This document shows, in pieces, positions 36,801 through 47,856 of a stretch of 64,000 nucleotides of DNA; within the stretch, counting starts at the first letter, position 1, and every line of letters starts with the position of its first letter. A program made the position numbers and the translations under genes. A model generated the notes under the pieces. It was given only the letters and a program-made list of their open reading frames with translations, was not told the origin of the DNA and ran no database searches. Source of the DNA: Cinclus cinclus (Eukaryota; Chordata; Aves; Passeriformes; Cinclidae); NCBI RefSeq assembly GCF_963662255.1, contig NC_085059.1:10015234-10079233 (forward strand), written 5' to 3'.

Positions 36801-37824
36801 AACTACATTTTCCTCCCCTTAAACTTATCCAATGAGGGAGATAAGACATACACGGTAAGTGGGAAGAAATCCAAAGGGAATTAAGGGGCAACAGAGTTGC
36901 TACAATACAAAAATTGATTTTACTGGGGAGATGAGAGAAGTGTTGTGGGGGTGAAGTGCAAGTGTCAGAAGAGGTGAGGCCATGGACTGGAAGTAATGAC
37001 TCTTATTAAGACTCTGTGAATATTTCCTTGGAATTTCCCTTCTTTACCACTGTAACAGCTGCTCCCTCTGCCCACTGGTGTTCTCTGGACTTTCCTTGGT
37101 ACTCTTAATTTCTTAAAGGTGCTACCTGTGCTCCTTGCCTGGTGTTTAGAAGGATGTTTGGAATACCAGGTCTTGGTTTAGCCTAAATGGGCCAGTGTGC
37201 CCCTCTGCAAATCAATCCTTGCTTGGAGGTGACCGTGCCTGGGCTCCCTGCAGCCCCAGGGAAAGGTTTAACCAGAGTTTGGACAAATTGTCCTTTTATA
37301 CTGGCTTGGAGGAGAGCTATATTCCATGGGACTGTGTTTGGATTTTGTCTATGACAATGTGAGTCCTCTGGCCCATAGGAAAAGTCTTCAAAAATGGTAG
37401 GGAAGCCTGCCTGAAAAATAGATGCTCTGCTAAAATTAGAGGCATTTGACATTTGCTCTTTATTCTGAACTGAAACAAATTAAGACCGTGGAAATTAAGT
37501 TTGTGAAAATATCAGAGAGCAACAATGGGCTGGCTGCTGGGAGCCCAAGGTTTGAAAGGTTGTTCTTCCTGATTTATTAATATCATGGGCAATGTTTCAA
37601 ATCACCCTTAATTAGTTTGATGCATATTTAAAGAAGTATGGGAAATGGCACAGAATACCAATACCCCAGTGATTAGGACTTGAACCAAAGGTACAAGAGA
37701 GATGGATATTTGTTCCTGTTTTGTATAAATCCTTGGTCTGACTACAAGCCCCTGATATTCCAGCTCTAAATAACACTTCTTAATTGTTTGTCTGTGCAAA
37801 CATTTTTCACACTGTTATAAATTA
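33821..37824. other. Flank without recognisable genes
   Basis: AT-rich. One A/C-rich low-complexity run at 35207-35244. Open frames are short or lack any domain; a 116-codon plus frame (35642-35992) is not distinctive. Confidence 0.5.
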
Positions 37825-38160
37825 CTCACCAAAATCGGGTAGGTCAATCAATAAGGCAATTTATTTGTTGATAAGGAACAGGCAAGCAGCGCTGGGGACG
37901 CGGGGAGTCTGCGCTCCACCAACACGTCCACCTCACCTTTGGTCACTGTCCCTTCTGTGGGCAGTCTCTGGTGGGCTGTGGCATGCCCACCGTGCTGGGG
38001 TACAAGTCCGAGCAAGCCCCAACATGCTGGCTAGGGCCCAAGCAGCAGTGGCTACAAGCCCCCACCAGGTCTGGACAGGGCTCAAACTTGTTCTCAGGTT
38101 GCACTCCTAGCAAGCAGGTAACAGCAGTGACAAGCCTGCTCTTGTCCAAACAAGCTCACA
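37825..38160 (-). mobile_element. GC-rich LTR-like fragment
   Basis: A sharply GC-rich block sits in AT-rich DNA. On the minus strand it ends with GCGCAGACTCCCCGCG, then GCGCTGCTTGCCTGTTCC, then a poly(A)-signal-like AATAAA (plus strand TTTATT near 37860). This is the layout of an avian class II LTR 3' end. A minus-strand start TGTGAGCTTG would be at 38160. No target duplication was found. Confidence 0.42.
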
Positions 38161-39255
38161 TTTCCCTTATACATGTAAGTGGATACATTTTATTATTATA
38201 GTAAAAAAATAATAAAACTAAAAAGTTTACTATTTACAACAAAATAATTTAAACAAATATAATGAAATTATTAGATTTTCCTGTGTCTTATGTCCATGCT
38301 TTACTTTGGAATCAATATTCTTGTTTATATTGATCCCATCGTGTATTTTCATAATGACACGAATCACTGTGCAACATCTCAAAACAGGAACCTCATATAT
38401 TGAAAACATTTCTTTTGTAAGTTTATCCATGTGTACTAACGTTGAAGAGCCATAAAGCTTTCTGAGAATGCTTTGGAACACTTCACAGACAAACACTGAC
38501 AAAATTCTGTAATGAAACTGTACTTGAAATAGGTTTAATCATACTGTACTTCATCTCAAAAAAATGCAGTATCTTGCATATTGAAATAACAAGTCATTAC
38601 CTCGATCTGCACTCTGGCAAAATATAAATGGAAGTTCGTTGCACATTCCATGTAAAAAGAATACCTCCCTCAGATGTATGGCAAACATACTTTTAAAAAA
38701 ATCACAGAAAACATGATGTGCCTGTAAATGAATGCCTGAAAGGCAAAAATAATTATTTCAATTCAAACTCATAGACTGTAGACATAACTGAATCCCCTGA
38801 GAAATCAAATGTACAAACGCTGACTTTTAAAAAGCTAGATGTTTTTCCTAGAATCAAGTCAACAATATGCAAGAACCAGCACTATTTATGTATTTAAAGG
38901 CAGAGTGACAGAGAGTGACTCTGATCCTATGAGATCATAAAAGTCTTTTTAAAAATCAGGCTTCTTTTATTCCCCAAACTTTTCTTTATCTGAAGTATTT
39001 CTTCGAATTTATCCCTTTCTGACTAAATGGGCTCTTCTTGAAGAAAGTTGTTATTTGGTGGTGACGGAGATTGAAATATAATTTGTGACAAACATCTTAA
39101 TGAAGCACCTTTGCCTTTTATAGCAAAACTACATTGCAAAAGCTGCAGAGAACACCACCACACCCTGAATAGGCTTCCAGACTGAGGCCCTGAACTGTTC
39201 ATTGCTGGAGATGAGATAAACTCAGGGCTAGGGGAAGAAGAATACATTCACAGAG
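38161..39255. other. Flank without recognisable features
   Basis: AT-rich sequence, nothing recognised on either strand. Confidence 0.5.
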
Positions 39256-39795
39256 GTATCAAGCTCAGCACCTTCAGGGTGGAAACCACAGTCCTTGGGG
39301 TTATCAGCTGCCAGGCTCCAACAGATCCTCACACCAAAGGGTTGGGAGAGGAGAGGTTTTGGGTGTGTGGTGAAAAAGCCTCTGGTGAGAGGCAGTGAAC
39401 ACCCATCCTCTGCAGACTAGCTCAGATTAGCTCAGTAGAGGGCCCCTTCACCCGGGGAAAAAGCTGCATCCATGTGAAGGACAGCAGAGGTGTGTAATGG
39501 CCCATCCAAGGTCCCCTCAAAGGGGTGCCCAGACCCTGCACCAGAGACCAGAGAAGATGCAACAGACCCTCAGTGCTGCAAGGGACACTGTCAAACTGGA
39601 CATTCCCAGCTGCCCAAAGCGTGCGTGAATCCACTGAATTCTATCCTCTGCAGCATGGCGTGGCAGCAGGGGACCCTCACCACCAAGACGACCAGGTGGA
39701 GGGGAGCCAGGAGACATCCTTGGGACACTTGGATGGGGATATGCTTCCACCTAACCCCTGCTGCTGTCCTCCCTGTTATAGGTGAGTGATGTGAT
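39256..39795. other. GC-rich block of unknown origin next to an LTR
   Basis: About 540 bp of higher GC than the surroundings, open in several frames on both strands, ending directly at the TG of the LTR-like element at 39796. It could be internal sequence of the same element, but there is no polypurine tract at the junction and no recognisable retroviral motif. Confidence 0.35.
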
Positions 39796-40441
39796 TGTTG
39801 GCCCTCATAATTAAGGGATGAATATTATACGTATCTTAAGGTTTTGGGGATTTTTTAGATGTATAGTTATGTTATTATAGTATGTCTTCCCATAGAGCTC
39901 TTTCTCCTCCCCCTTGTACAGCCTTGGTAATCGGGGCATTTGGGGAGGGGTGGCTTGTTACTAGGAGGCATGACATAATGACTCCTAACCTCCATTCAGT
40001 ATATAAGAAAGTAATATCTACCAATGAACAGCATAGAGTTGACTGACAAGACTTTGGGAGGAGCTAAGAGTATAAAAAGCAAAGCCTCCATTTTATAAAG
40101 GAGCACATGGCTGCTAGTCACAGGGACTATCAGTGCTGCCCTTTTTCCTTATTCAGTCTTTTGGTGTTTTTGCTGTTATGGTTTAATAAACCTTTGAAAT
40201 TCCCTTCCCTTCCCTTCCCTTCCCTTCCCTTCCCTTCCCTTCCCTTCCCTTCCCTTCCCTTCCCTTCCCTTCCCTTCCCTTCCCTTCCCTTCCCTTCCCT
40301 TCCCTTCCCTTCCCTTCCCTTCCCTTCCCTTCCCTTCCCTTCCCTTCCCTTCCCTTCCCTTCCCTTCCCTTCCCTTCCCTTCCCTTCCCTTCCCTTCCCT
40401 TCTTACTATTAAATAAAATATATCAATTTTTTGCACCAACA
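39796..40441 (+). mobile_element. LTR with an internal (TTCCC)n expansion
   Basis: It starts TGTTGG and ends CCAACA, a perfect six-base inverted repeat. It has a U3-like part, a TATA box (TATAAAAA at 40071) and an AATAAA (40185-40190) about 115 bp later, so the R region would lie around 40100-40210. The (TTCCC)n array begins 10 bases after the AATAAA and separates it from a short U5-like end. Flanking hexamers do not match, so the target duplication is lost or this is part of a larger element. A frame running through the array is an artefact. Confidence 0.55.
40201..40402. repeat. (TTCCC)n pentanucleotide array, about 40 units
   Basis: About 202 bp of apparently perfect TTCCC on the plus strand, GGGAA on the minus. 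Same unit and same strand as the array at 14265-14488. Confidence 0.98.
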
Positions 40442-43400
40442 TCTAACCCCGTTTGGTTTTAATCGTATTTTTTGGGTATATTTCAAATATTTCTGGGTTT
40501 GATCCTTTTCTTAGCAGACTTAGTTTCCTCTGCTCTTCTGTGTTTAAACTGGATTGTAACAGGTGTGCTGTAAGGAAATCAGAATGGAGTCCAAATTAAA
40601 TTGGCAGTTTCTCATTTAGCTCCTATTTGGAGACGGGAAGTTAAATATCAGTATATAGAGACTTCAAAGATACTGTCTTGATTTGGTTTATCTTACATGA
40701 ATTTTTGCAATCTGCAGAACATAAGTTTTTCATTCAAACAGCAGAATGGAAGACCTTAAGAGCTACATAGAAAAAGTAGGATTAAATACTTCTCTAAACA
40801 TAGATTTTCAAATCACTGCAAATTGACAGATGCAATCACCTCAGTATCAGACAGCACAGGGCATGATTATGTTCCACGTTTCACAACCCATGGATCAGGC
40901 TGTAGTAGTGGTTCTCACACACTGACCCTGAGGGACAACGGCTCAGCAAAACCTGGAACCCTGATTTTGTAGTAGCCCACTTTATTGAGTTAGGAATTGA
41001 TAATATGGAATACTGAACTCCCCCTGGGTTTTATTTGCTTTGCATGGTGCTTGCTGAAATAGGCCACAAGGTGCAAGCCTAACATCCTATTGGATGCCCA
41101 TTTTTATATGTGTTTAATATTTGCTTTAATTTTTTTTTATTGTGACTTCAATGGTAAAATATTCAATAAACTCTAGGCACAGAAGCAAGGTTTTTGCTTA
41201 GGAGAGCGTACACATTATTAATACATTATTGTCTAAATAAGTAATTATTCTACAAGATAAAAATTTAGATGCTAAATCACAGTGGTAAACTTTTGTATAT
41301 AACCAGAATTTTCTCTCATCTCATTAGAATTTTTCTCTCTTCTAAACTAAGGAAGTAGTCTGACTGAAGTACTTAAATTCATAGTACAGCAATGCTGACA
41401 GGAGAAGAATGAATTACTACATGCACATTTCTGGATTATGTAACTGTTGTAGACTTCCTTTAAAAAATCCAAAGCAAACAAAAAACCTAAGTGATCCCAA
41501 TTCATTTTGTTGGTGACTTTGGCTTTGACTTTTGTTGGAATTGTTCTGTCTGGTTTGTTTTTACATATATGTAACTTCTTGTTTTTCATCCAAGAATAGT
41601 TCGGAAACTATAATTATGCACCAGGAGACCTACAACTTAACATTCAAGTCTAGAGCTTTCATCAGTGTCCAAATAATGTTGATCCTAATGGCTACTTGGT
41701 GCTTTTGGATAGAATAACTAAACTCCCAGGGAGAAGAAGGAGTACTGCCAAAAACTTTTTGAGTACTATGTCAGCAATGTGGAAGAATTGTCATTTCCCA
41801 CTGTTGTTTTTTCTTTCTTGAAGTACTGTAAATGTATGTTGAAGAAGTATTTCAACTACCTGAGAATAGTAGCACAATACCAGTTCAACTGCTCGGGACT
41901 TTCTAATTTGTTTTTCTGAATTAAGACAGTATACTTGAAGAGAAAGTAGTGCTGACCCAGGTAGTCAACAACAAAAGAGAGAGTGCCCTTTCCATTGTTG
42001 TTACGCAGATCTATCCCAGATCTCTCCATCATAATTTCTAGTATTCCAGGGATATCCTCCTGCCCTCTCCCCACAGCCAGGTACTCCAGAGCAGATATAC
42101 AAACTTCCCTATTTCCTGAGAACCAATTATAAACTCTTCTAATTCTCAGATTTCTTGATTTGTCCCTGTATTTAATCCAGGAAATGGGATGAGTATATTA
42201 TTGCAGTTTAGTACCGATGTTTTCATTGACTCAGTAAGTTCCTGAATTCCTGGAAGAGCTGTGTTTTACCTATATCCTCTGCCTTCAGAGTGGGGGTGGA
42301 AGGCATGTTTGAACTAAAGGTGTTAGAATGACACTATTAATGTTTTTGCTGATGTTCCTTCTGTAAGGACAAAATAACTTCAACCAGTTAATTTTTTTTT
42401 CTGCAAAAAAAGTAGAAAACTAATTTATTACTGTCCTTGAAAAGTGTTGTATGTTTATGTACAGATAGAAATCTGTATATTTAAACAGACATACATAAAA
42501 GGAGTAGTTCATTGCACTGAGAAAGAGGGTGATTTAAATGATTTCTCTAGTACCCTTAATTATTTTTCATGCTTTCTTAAGAGTAATTCTGTCTTAAGGT
42601 ACTTAATATAAATGAAAGAAGTAGAGAGGTCATGATGCCTCCTTTTTGCCACCCTAAACACTTCCAGCTGTGTGAAAAGAAACCTCTGGTGCACACATGT
42701 TTATGGACTGTACAAGCTGGTGAGTCTGCTTTGTCTGTAGGAACTGTGATAGGACACTTACTGTGAGATTAATTCTCAGTGTTTCCTCTCTCTTTTTCCC
42801 TATTACTTAATTTGGGCTACTGAAATGACACAATAATGATTCTGATATAAGGCCCAGAAAAAGAAACTTAAAAAAAAAAAAACCACTCTGGTGCTGCAAC
42901 TAGAGCATTTCTTCTATTTGTTTCATATAAAAATTAAATTTCCTTTATGTAGTCTATGAACAAAAACTTTGCTGAGCAGCTTACATGCCTGTTGTCAAAG
43001 AGAAGTTGGAGGTCCATGTAAGCAGAAGACAAGATTTTTGTGTGAAACAATGAATAAACCAAATTTTGCATTCTATGCAAAGAGCTTAAATCAGTACTTC
43101 TAAAAGAATGATCACTGTGTTTTAGCAGTAAGGAAACTGTTGCTAGTTTAGCAGCAGTATCCCTGAGCCCCTCTTCTGGAGCACTATGGGAAAGGATTCT
43201 AAGGTTTATGGCTTTTTTTACAGTTTTCTTTAGAAAATATGTTTAAAATACTAGTGCGTCATTGTTAACAGATCTTTTCTTAAACTGCATTCTGTAGTGT
43301 GGATTCAGCCACAAATGTCCTGACAAACTGGAACAGAGAAAACACCAGTGACAGCCAACTTTCTGTAGCAGCTAAAGTGCCAATTCCCCAGAACCACACA

Positions 43401-45740
43401 ATGACTTATCTGCAACCTCACACTTAGGATTCACGAGACACTTTCTGACGTACCTCAATGACTTCTCCTCCAAAACATATTAAAACCAGCTTCCACATAG
43501 ATTTATGATCACATTATTTTTAATTGGGACACATTTGAAACAACAGCAACAAGAAATCTTTTGCTCACTGTCTCCTTTTTTTTCTTCAGGTTGACTTTCT
43601 TGTTATTAGCTTTTTGTTTTTCTTGTTCTCATTTCACACTGTACTGCAGGTTTGTCTCTCAGAGCCAGAGAGAAACTGATACTGAGTTGTGCTGAGAATG
43701 CATTGTAGTTACCAAGGAAGTGGTTACCCAAGCAACAGTAACCACATGAAATTTGACATAATTTCTTCCTCTGTTTCATGTTTGCTGCTTTGCAGGAGGC
43801 AGTGTGTGGGCAGCATAAGTGATGTCATTGTTAACTTTACTTTTTGAAGCAGATATGAACATACTTCTGTATTTTTTAAAGAAAGACAACTTCAGTTCAA
43901 GTTGAATGCTTGGTTTTGTGTCTGTATTGCTTTTGTTTCTTTTGGGTTTTTTGCTTGTTAATTGTTTGTTTGTTTTAATTTCTTTTCCTGCTAGCAGACA
44001 GGTTGTGGATATGCCAGATAATCCTGCAGCATGTGGGCAGATGCTAGAGGCAACATTCTCAGCTGTTACACAGTCAGTGATGATATTTACCATTCAAGAA
44101 AGCCATGCCAGCACCTTGGTTTGCTCCAGCAAATTGGATAAGACACTTGCCAGCTTGATGATTTCAAAAAGTGTAGGAAATATGCACATGTTCAGAATTA
44201 GTGGAAGGCTGTGAACCAAGGGAAACACAGGGACAGAAGTCCCAACTCCTCTATGGTGGGGCAAAAAAAAAAAAAAAAAAAAAAAAAAAAGACTGTGTGA
44301 CAGCTGGGCCTCAGTCGAATAAGATTTTCAATAATTTTTCTTAAATTCAGCAATGTCTCTTAATATCCACTTCGCATAGATGGTGAAATCTTAAAAAAGA
44401 AAATGCGGTGGTATTTACATGGGCAGAATCACAAAGGAAGGTGTGTATTTGAAGCAAGAATTATATTACTGTAATAATTTGCATTCATGTGCTAGTTTCC
44501 TTAAATGTTTTCTGGAAAGTTAGATTTCTGCTTTGTCTAGGATAAAAATACTGTGTTTAACTGTCTTAAAATACCAAATTTTTAACTCTCTTGTCTTCTT
44601 CATTGAAGATCACTACGGATAAGGAAATGTTTGAGCTACAAAAGCTTTTAAAGTGTATGAAAAAAACATTAAGTACCTTATGAAAACATTGAGGACCATG
44701 AATCTTAGCCAGTTCTTTGCATACCCAGCTCTAATGAACCTACTGTTTACCCATAATTGTAAGGCTCCAAGTAGAGACAGTAGAGTGGAGCAAGAAGATT
44801 GTGAGACTCTTGGCTCTGGATCTGTATCAGCCTCACCAGGTATAAGATGGTTCATAAAACCTTTTATTCTATCCCATCATTAATATTTTTTGTACCTTCC
44901 TGAACGTCATATAAAGAAACCTTTAACATTGACTTTTTAACCTGTCTCTCAACCCTTCTTCAAGATCCAGAATTAACTTAGCTGAGTATCATATTCTTTT
45001 CATAGAAAGCTGCCTCTATACAAGCAAGCTTCTCATTTTGCCAGGAAATATGCACTGGGGACAGACCTGGTCAGGGTCTACATTCAGTTTCAGCTTGTGC
45101 AAGTATGCAAAAAGTAATTTCAGATTTAGCAGATAAAATATTTGAGATCTAGCGCTATTTACTGAAATGGTTTGGATTCTACCTCAGTGTGGTGTTATAT
45201 GTGGGATAATACCCCCATGGACTGAATGTCAAAGGATACTTTGGCATTCAGTCATGTCAAAGAACACTTTGACATTGGCACACTACAGTGCCAAGACCTG
45301 GAATAAAGTGTTTTCTCCATGAAAAGTCAAATGATAGAGGCCTGAGGCTGCTACTGTAATAGAAGTGAATGATAAGCTCTTCATTGCAGAAGGAGGAGGA
45401 GCTCCTTTTTCTCCTCACCTCCTGGAATGGCAGTAGTACCTCAATTCCATAATATGTCAGCTGTTAGGCAGAGTCTAATATCTGTAGCAATGAAGATAAG
45501 GACAACCAGAAAGCTCCAGCTTTGCAGCTAGAAAAGTTTCTTGTGAGATAAACATAAAAGATTTGTAACTGTGTTTCAGGACTTTTTCTTCCATATGTGA
45601 ATATATATCTATGGATAATACAACTTTGTGAGGGGCTAGATGTGAAGGTTAAATTCAAATCTAAAATTCAAAGAGCTTTTAACTCAATAATTACTTACCT
45701 AACTAACCTGCCCGTTTAATCTCCAAGCCATCTACCACTT
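40442..45740. other. Flank without recognisable genes
   Basis: AT-rich. A 28-base poly(A) run lies at 44263-44290. No repeat family or coding signal recognised otherwise. Confidence 0.5.
44263..44290 (+). repeat. A28 homopolymer
   Basis: 28 consecutive A residues preceded by CTATGGTGGGGC. No poly(A) signal or target duplication was found nearby, so it may be a simple homopolymer rather than a retroposon tail. Confidence 0.95.
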
Positions 45741-45984
45741 CCTCTCTTCTCCTCTCCTCTCCTCTCCTCTCCTCTCCTCTCCTCTCCTCTCCTCTCCTCT
45801 CCTCTCCTCTCCTCTCCTCTCCTCTCCTCTCCTCTCCTCTCCTCTCCTCTCCTCTCCTCTCCTCTCCTCTCCTCTCCTCTCCTCTCCTCTCCTCTCCTCT
45901 CCTCTCCTCTCCTCTCCTCTCCTCTCCTCTCCTCTCCTCTCCTCTCCTCTCCTCTCCTCTCCTCTCCTCTCCTCTCCTCTCTCT
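45741..45984. repeat. (CCTCT)n pentanucleotide array, about 48 units
   Basis: About 240 bp of nearly perfect CCTCT on the plus strand (AGAGG on the minus). A pure purine/pyrimidine strand split favours triplex formation. The minus-strand open frame across it is an artefact. Confidence 0.98.
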
Positions 45985-47120
45985 TAACACCAGAAATTAT
46001 GGTCTACATTCCTTACTCTTAATTGTCTCTTTTCACCTCACTCTAACACTCACACTCCAAATACACTTGAGGCTTTTCTTTGAAGTCTCTTTTCCTTCAC
46101 TTCCACCAGCTTTACCTACAATCAAATGTATTCTTCCTAATTATAAGCATTTAGGTTTTTGTGGAAGTGAAATAGCACTCAGATCATGGGATCTAGACTG
46201 GTCACACTAAATGCCTACTGTAGTATTTCTAGTATTTTTATGAACTGTCTAATGCAATGCCAAACCTGGCTGATTTGAGTGCATTATGGAAACAGGTGGT
46301 CCAGGTACAAACAGCAGTGGGAAGCCTTTAACTGTGTATTAAAAAATGGAGGACATTGGCTGGAGGACAAAACTGAAGCAGAAGGGTAGAATTAATTTTT
46401 TCCACCCTTCTTTTTCAAAGACCCTCTTTACCCCTCTTTGACTTAAACATTAGCACCTTTTGTGTTTGATATGTTGCAAGAATACTGATTTAGTTACTGC
46501 TTTGCTTAGAGTAGGGAAACGTCTGTCTCCTGGGAACAAAAAATGTAAACATGAATACAGAATCGAACACGGTAGTAAAATGCCACACATTCAAGTGGCA
46601 CCCTTCAGTGCAAGACTGACAGATTTGCCTTAAAGTAATTTATGTTTTCTTTTTTTGCTTTTGTTATTTAGTGGAACTTTATTTATATAATTAGCCCCTA
46701 ATTTAATCTGCCACCTTGACTTACTGAAGTACTTGATATTTTTGTTCAGGGCTCACGATTATCTGAGACGTAAGAGGGCTTTATATACAGTTTGCAGGAT
46801 GTCTAGTCATTCCAAAATGATGCGTTGGAATTGCCAACACATTGCCAGTTGGAACAAGGTAGCCAAAAGTCCCATTGCAGTGCTAAAACATGAATTTTAG
46901 CATCTCTTTCTGGGGTCAGGTTGAAAATATGAGGGAGATGTCTAGAAGAGGGCAGCAGTACAGATGCTTGAGTACTCATCAAAATTTTGGTCAGTGAAAA
47001 CAATATCCAGGCAGGTCTTTCTATGTAAGGTTAGCAATACAGATCTGAGTCCTCTGTCAGTACCCTGAAACGTTTTAGCTAGCTGATACTGTTAGCATGG
47101 AAACACATAATCACAGGATG
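45985..47120. other. Flank without recognisable features
   Basis: AT-rich sequence, no gene or repeat family recognised. Confidence 0.5.
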
Positions 47121-47126
47121 GTTATA

Positions 47127-47856
47127 TGCAGGTGCTTTTATTGAAGAGCTCTGGGAGTCGGGGTATAAACCCAAATCTGACTGACATGGATTTGAGATGG
47201 ACATGTCTTTATACCCTTTTTGTTATATAACTATATATTAATTATTAAACCCATATTGTTCCATTGTACACATTGATCATATCAAAGCATGAGTTCTTGT
47301 AATTTTCATCAGGTCCCCCAAAAATATTTTCTCATGATTCTTGTTATGATAACATCCTTTCTCATGATTCCTATTACAATTAAACAACAATTATATTCAA
47401 CTACCAAACAATTACATTTAACAATGGTATCATTTATCATACGATGATTACACAGGTGCAGTTTCACCTGATCTAATTTGTTCCCAGGGCCTCGTTCCCT
47501 TTCCCAGGCCTACCAGACCCAACCTTTCTTAACACCCCCTGAATCTATAATTCCCATGATTTTAGAAACATTTTAACCCTATGCTATCAATACCACTTGA
47601 AACTGGGAATTCAGATATTTGCTTCCCAGGGAGCCTCTTTCAGCAAGTGGCAATAACTACAAATCCTGTTATTCCAGGTTAACATACTTGCAGAAATCTT
47701 TTGCAGTGACAGGCATTAACCAGAAAATTGTCTCTGGGGGTCAGGACAAAAGTTAATAATTTAACTGAGCTCTGCATATTCAGAACATTAACTATTTCCT
47801 TGTTTTTGAAAAACATTCCACTCTATTCACCTATTCCACCCTATTGGACTATAACA
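47127..47856 (-). mobile_element. Solo LTR, minus strand, about 730 bp
   Basis: Read on the minus strand it starts TGTTATAGTCC and ends CACCTGCA. A TATA box (GGGTATAAAGAC, about 47206-47217) is followed by AATAAA near 47138-47144, close to the 3' end, giving a very short U5. The flanking hexamers are GTTATA (47121-47126) and GTAATA (47857-47862), one mismatch, consistent with an eroded 6-bp target duplication. The boundaries are a best guess. Confidence 0.52.

Noticed and set aside
40107..40442. Open frames of 101 and 88 codons across the second TTCCC array.
   Set aside because: Microsatellite artefact.
45703..45990. Minus open frame of 95 codons of Arg/Gly/Glu repeats.
   Set aside because: Microsatellite artefact of the (CCTCT)n array.
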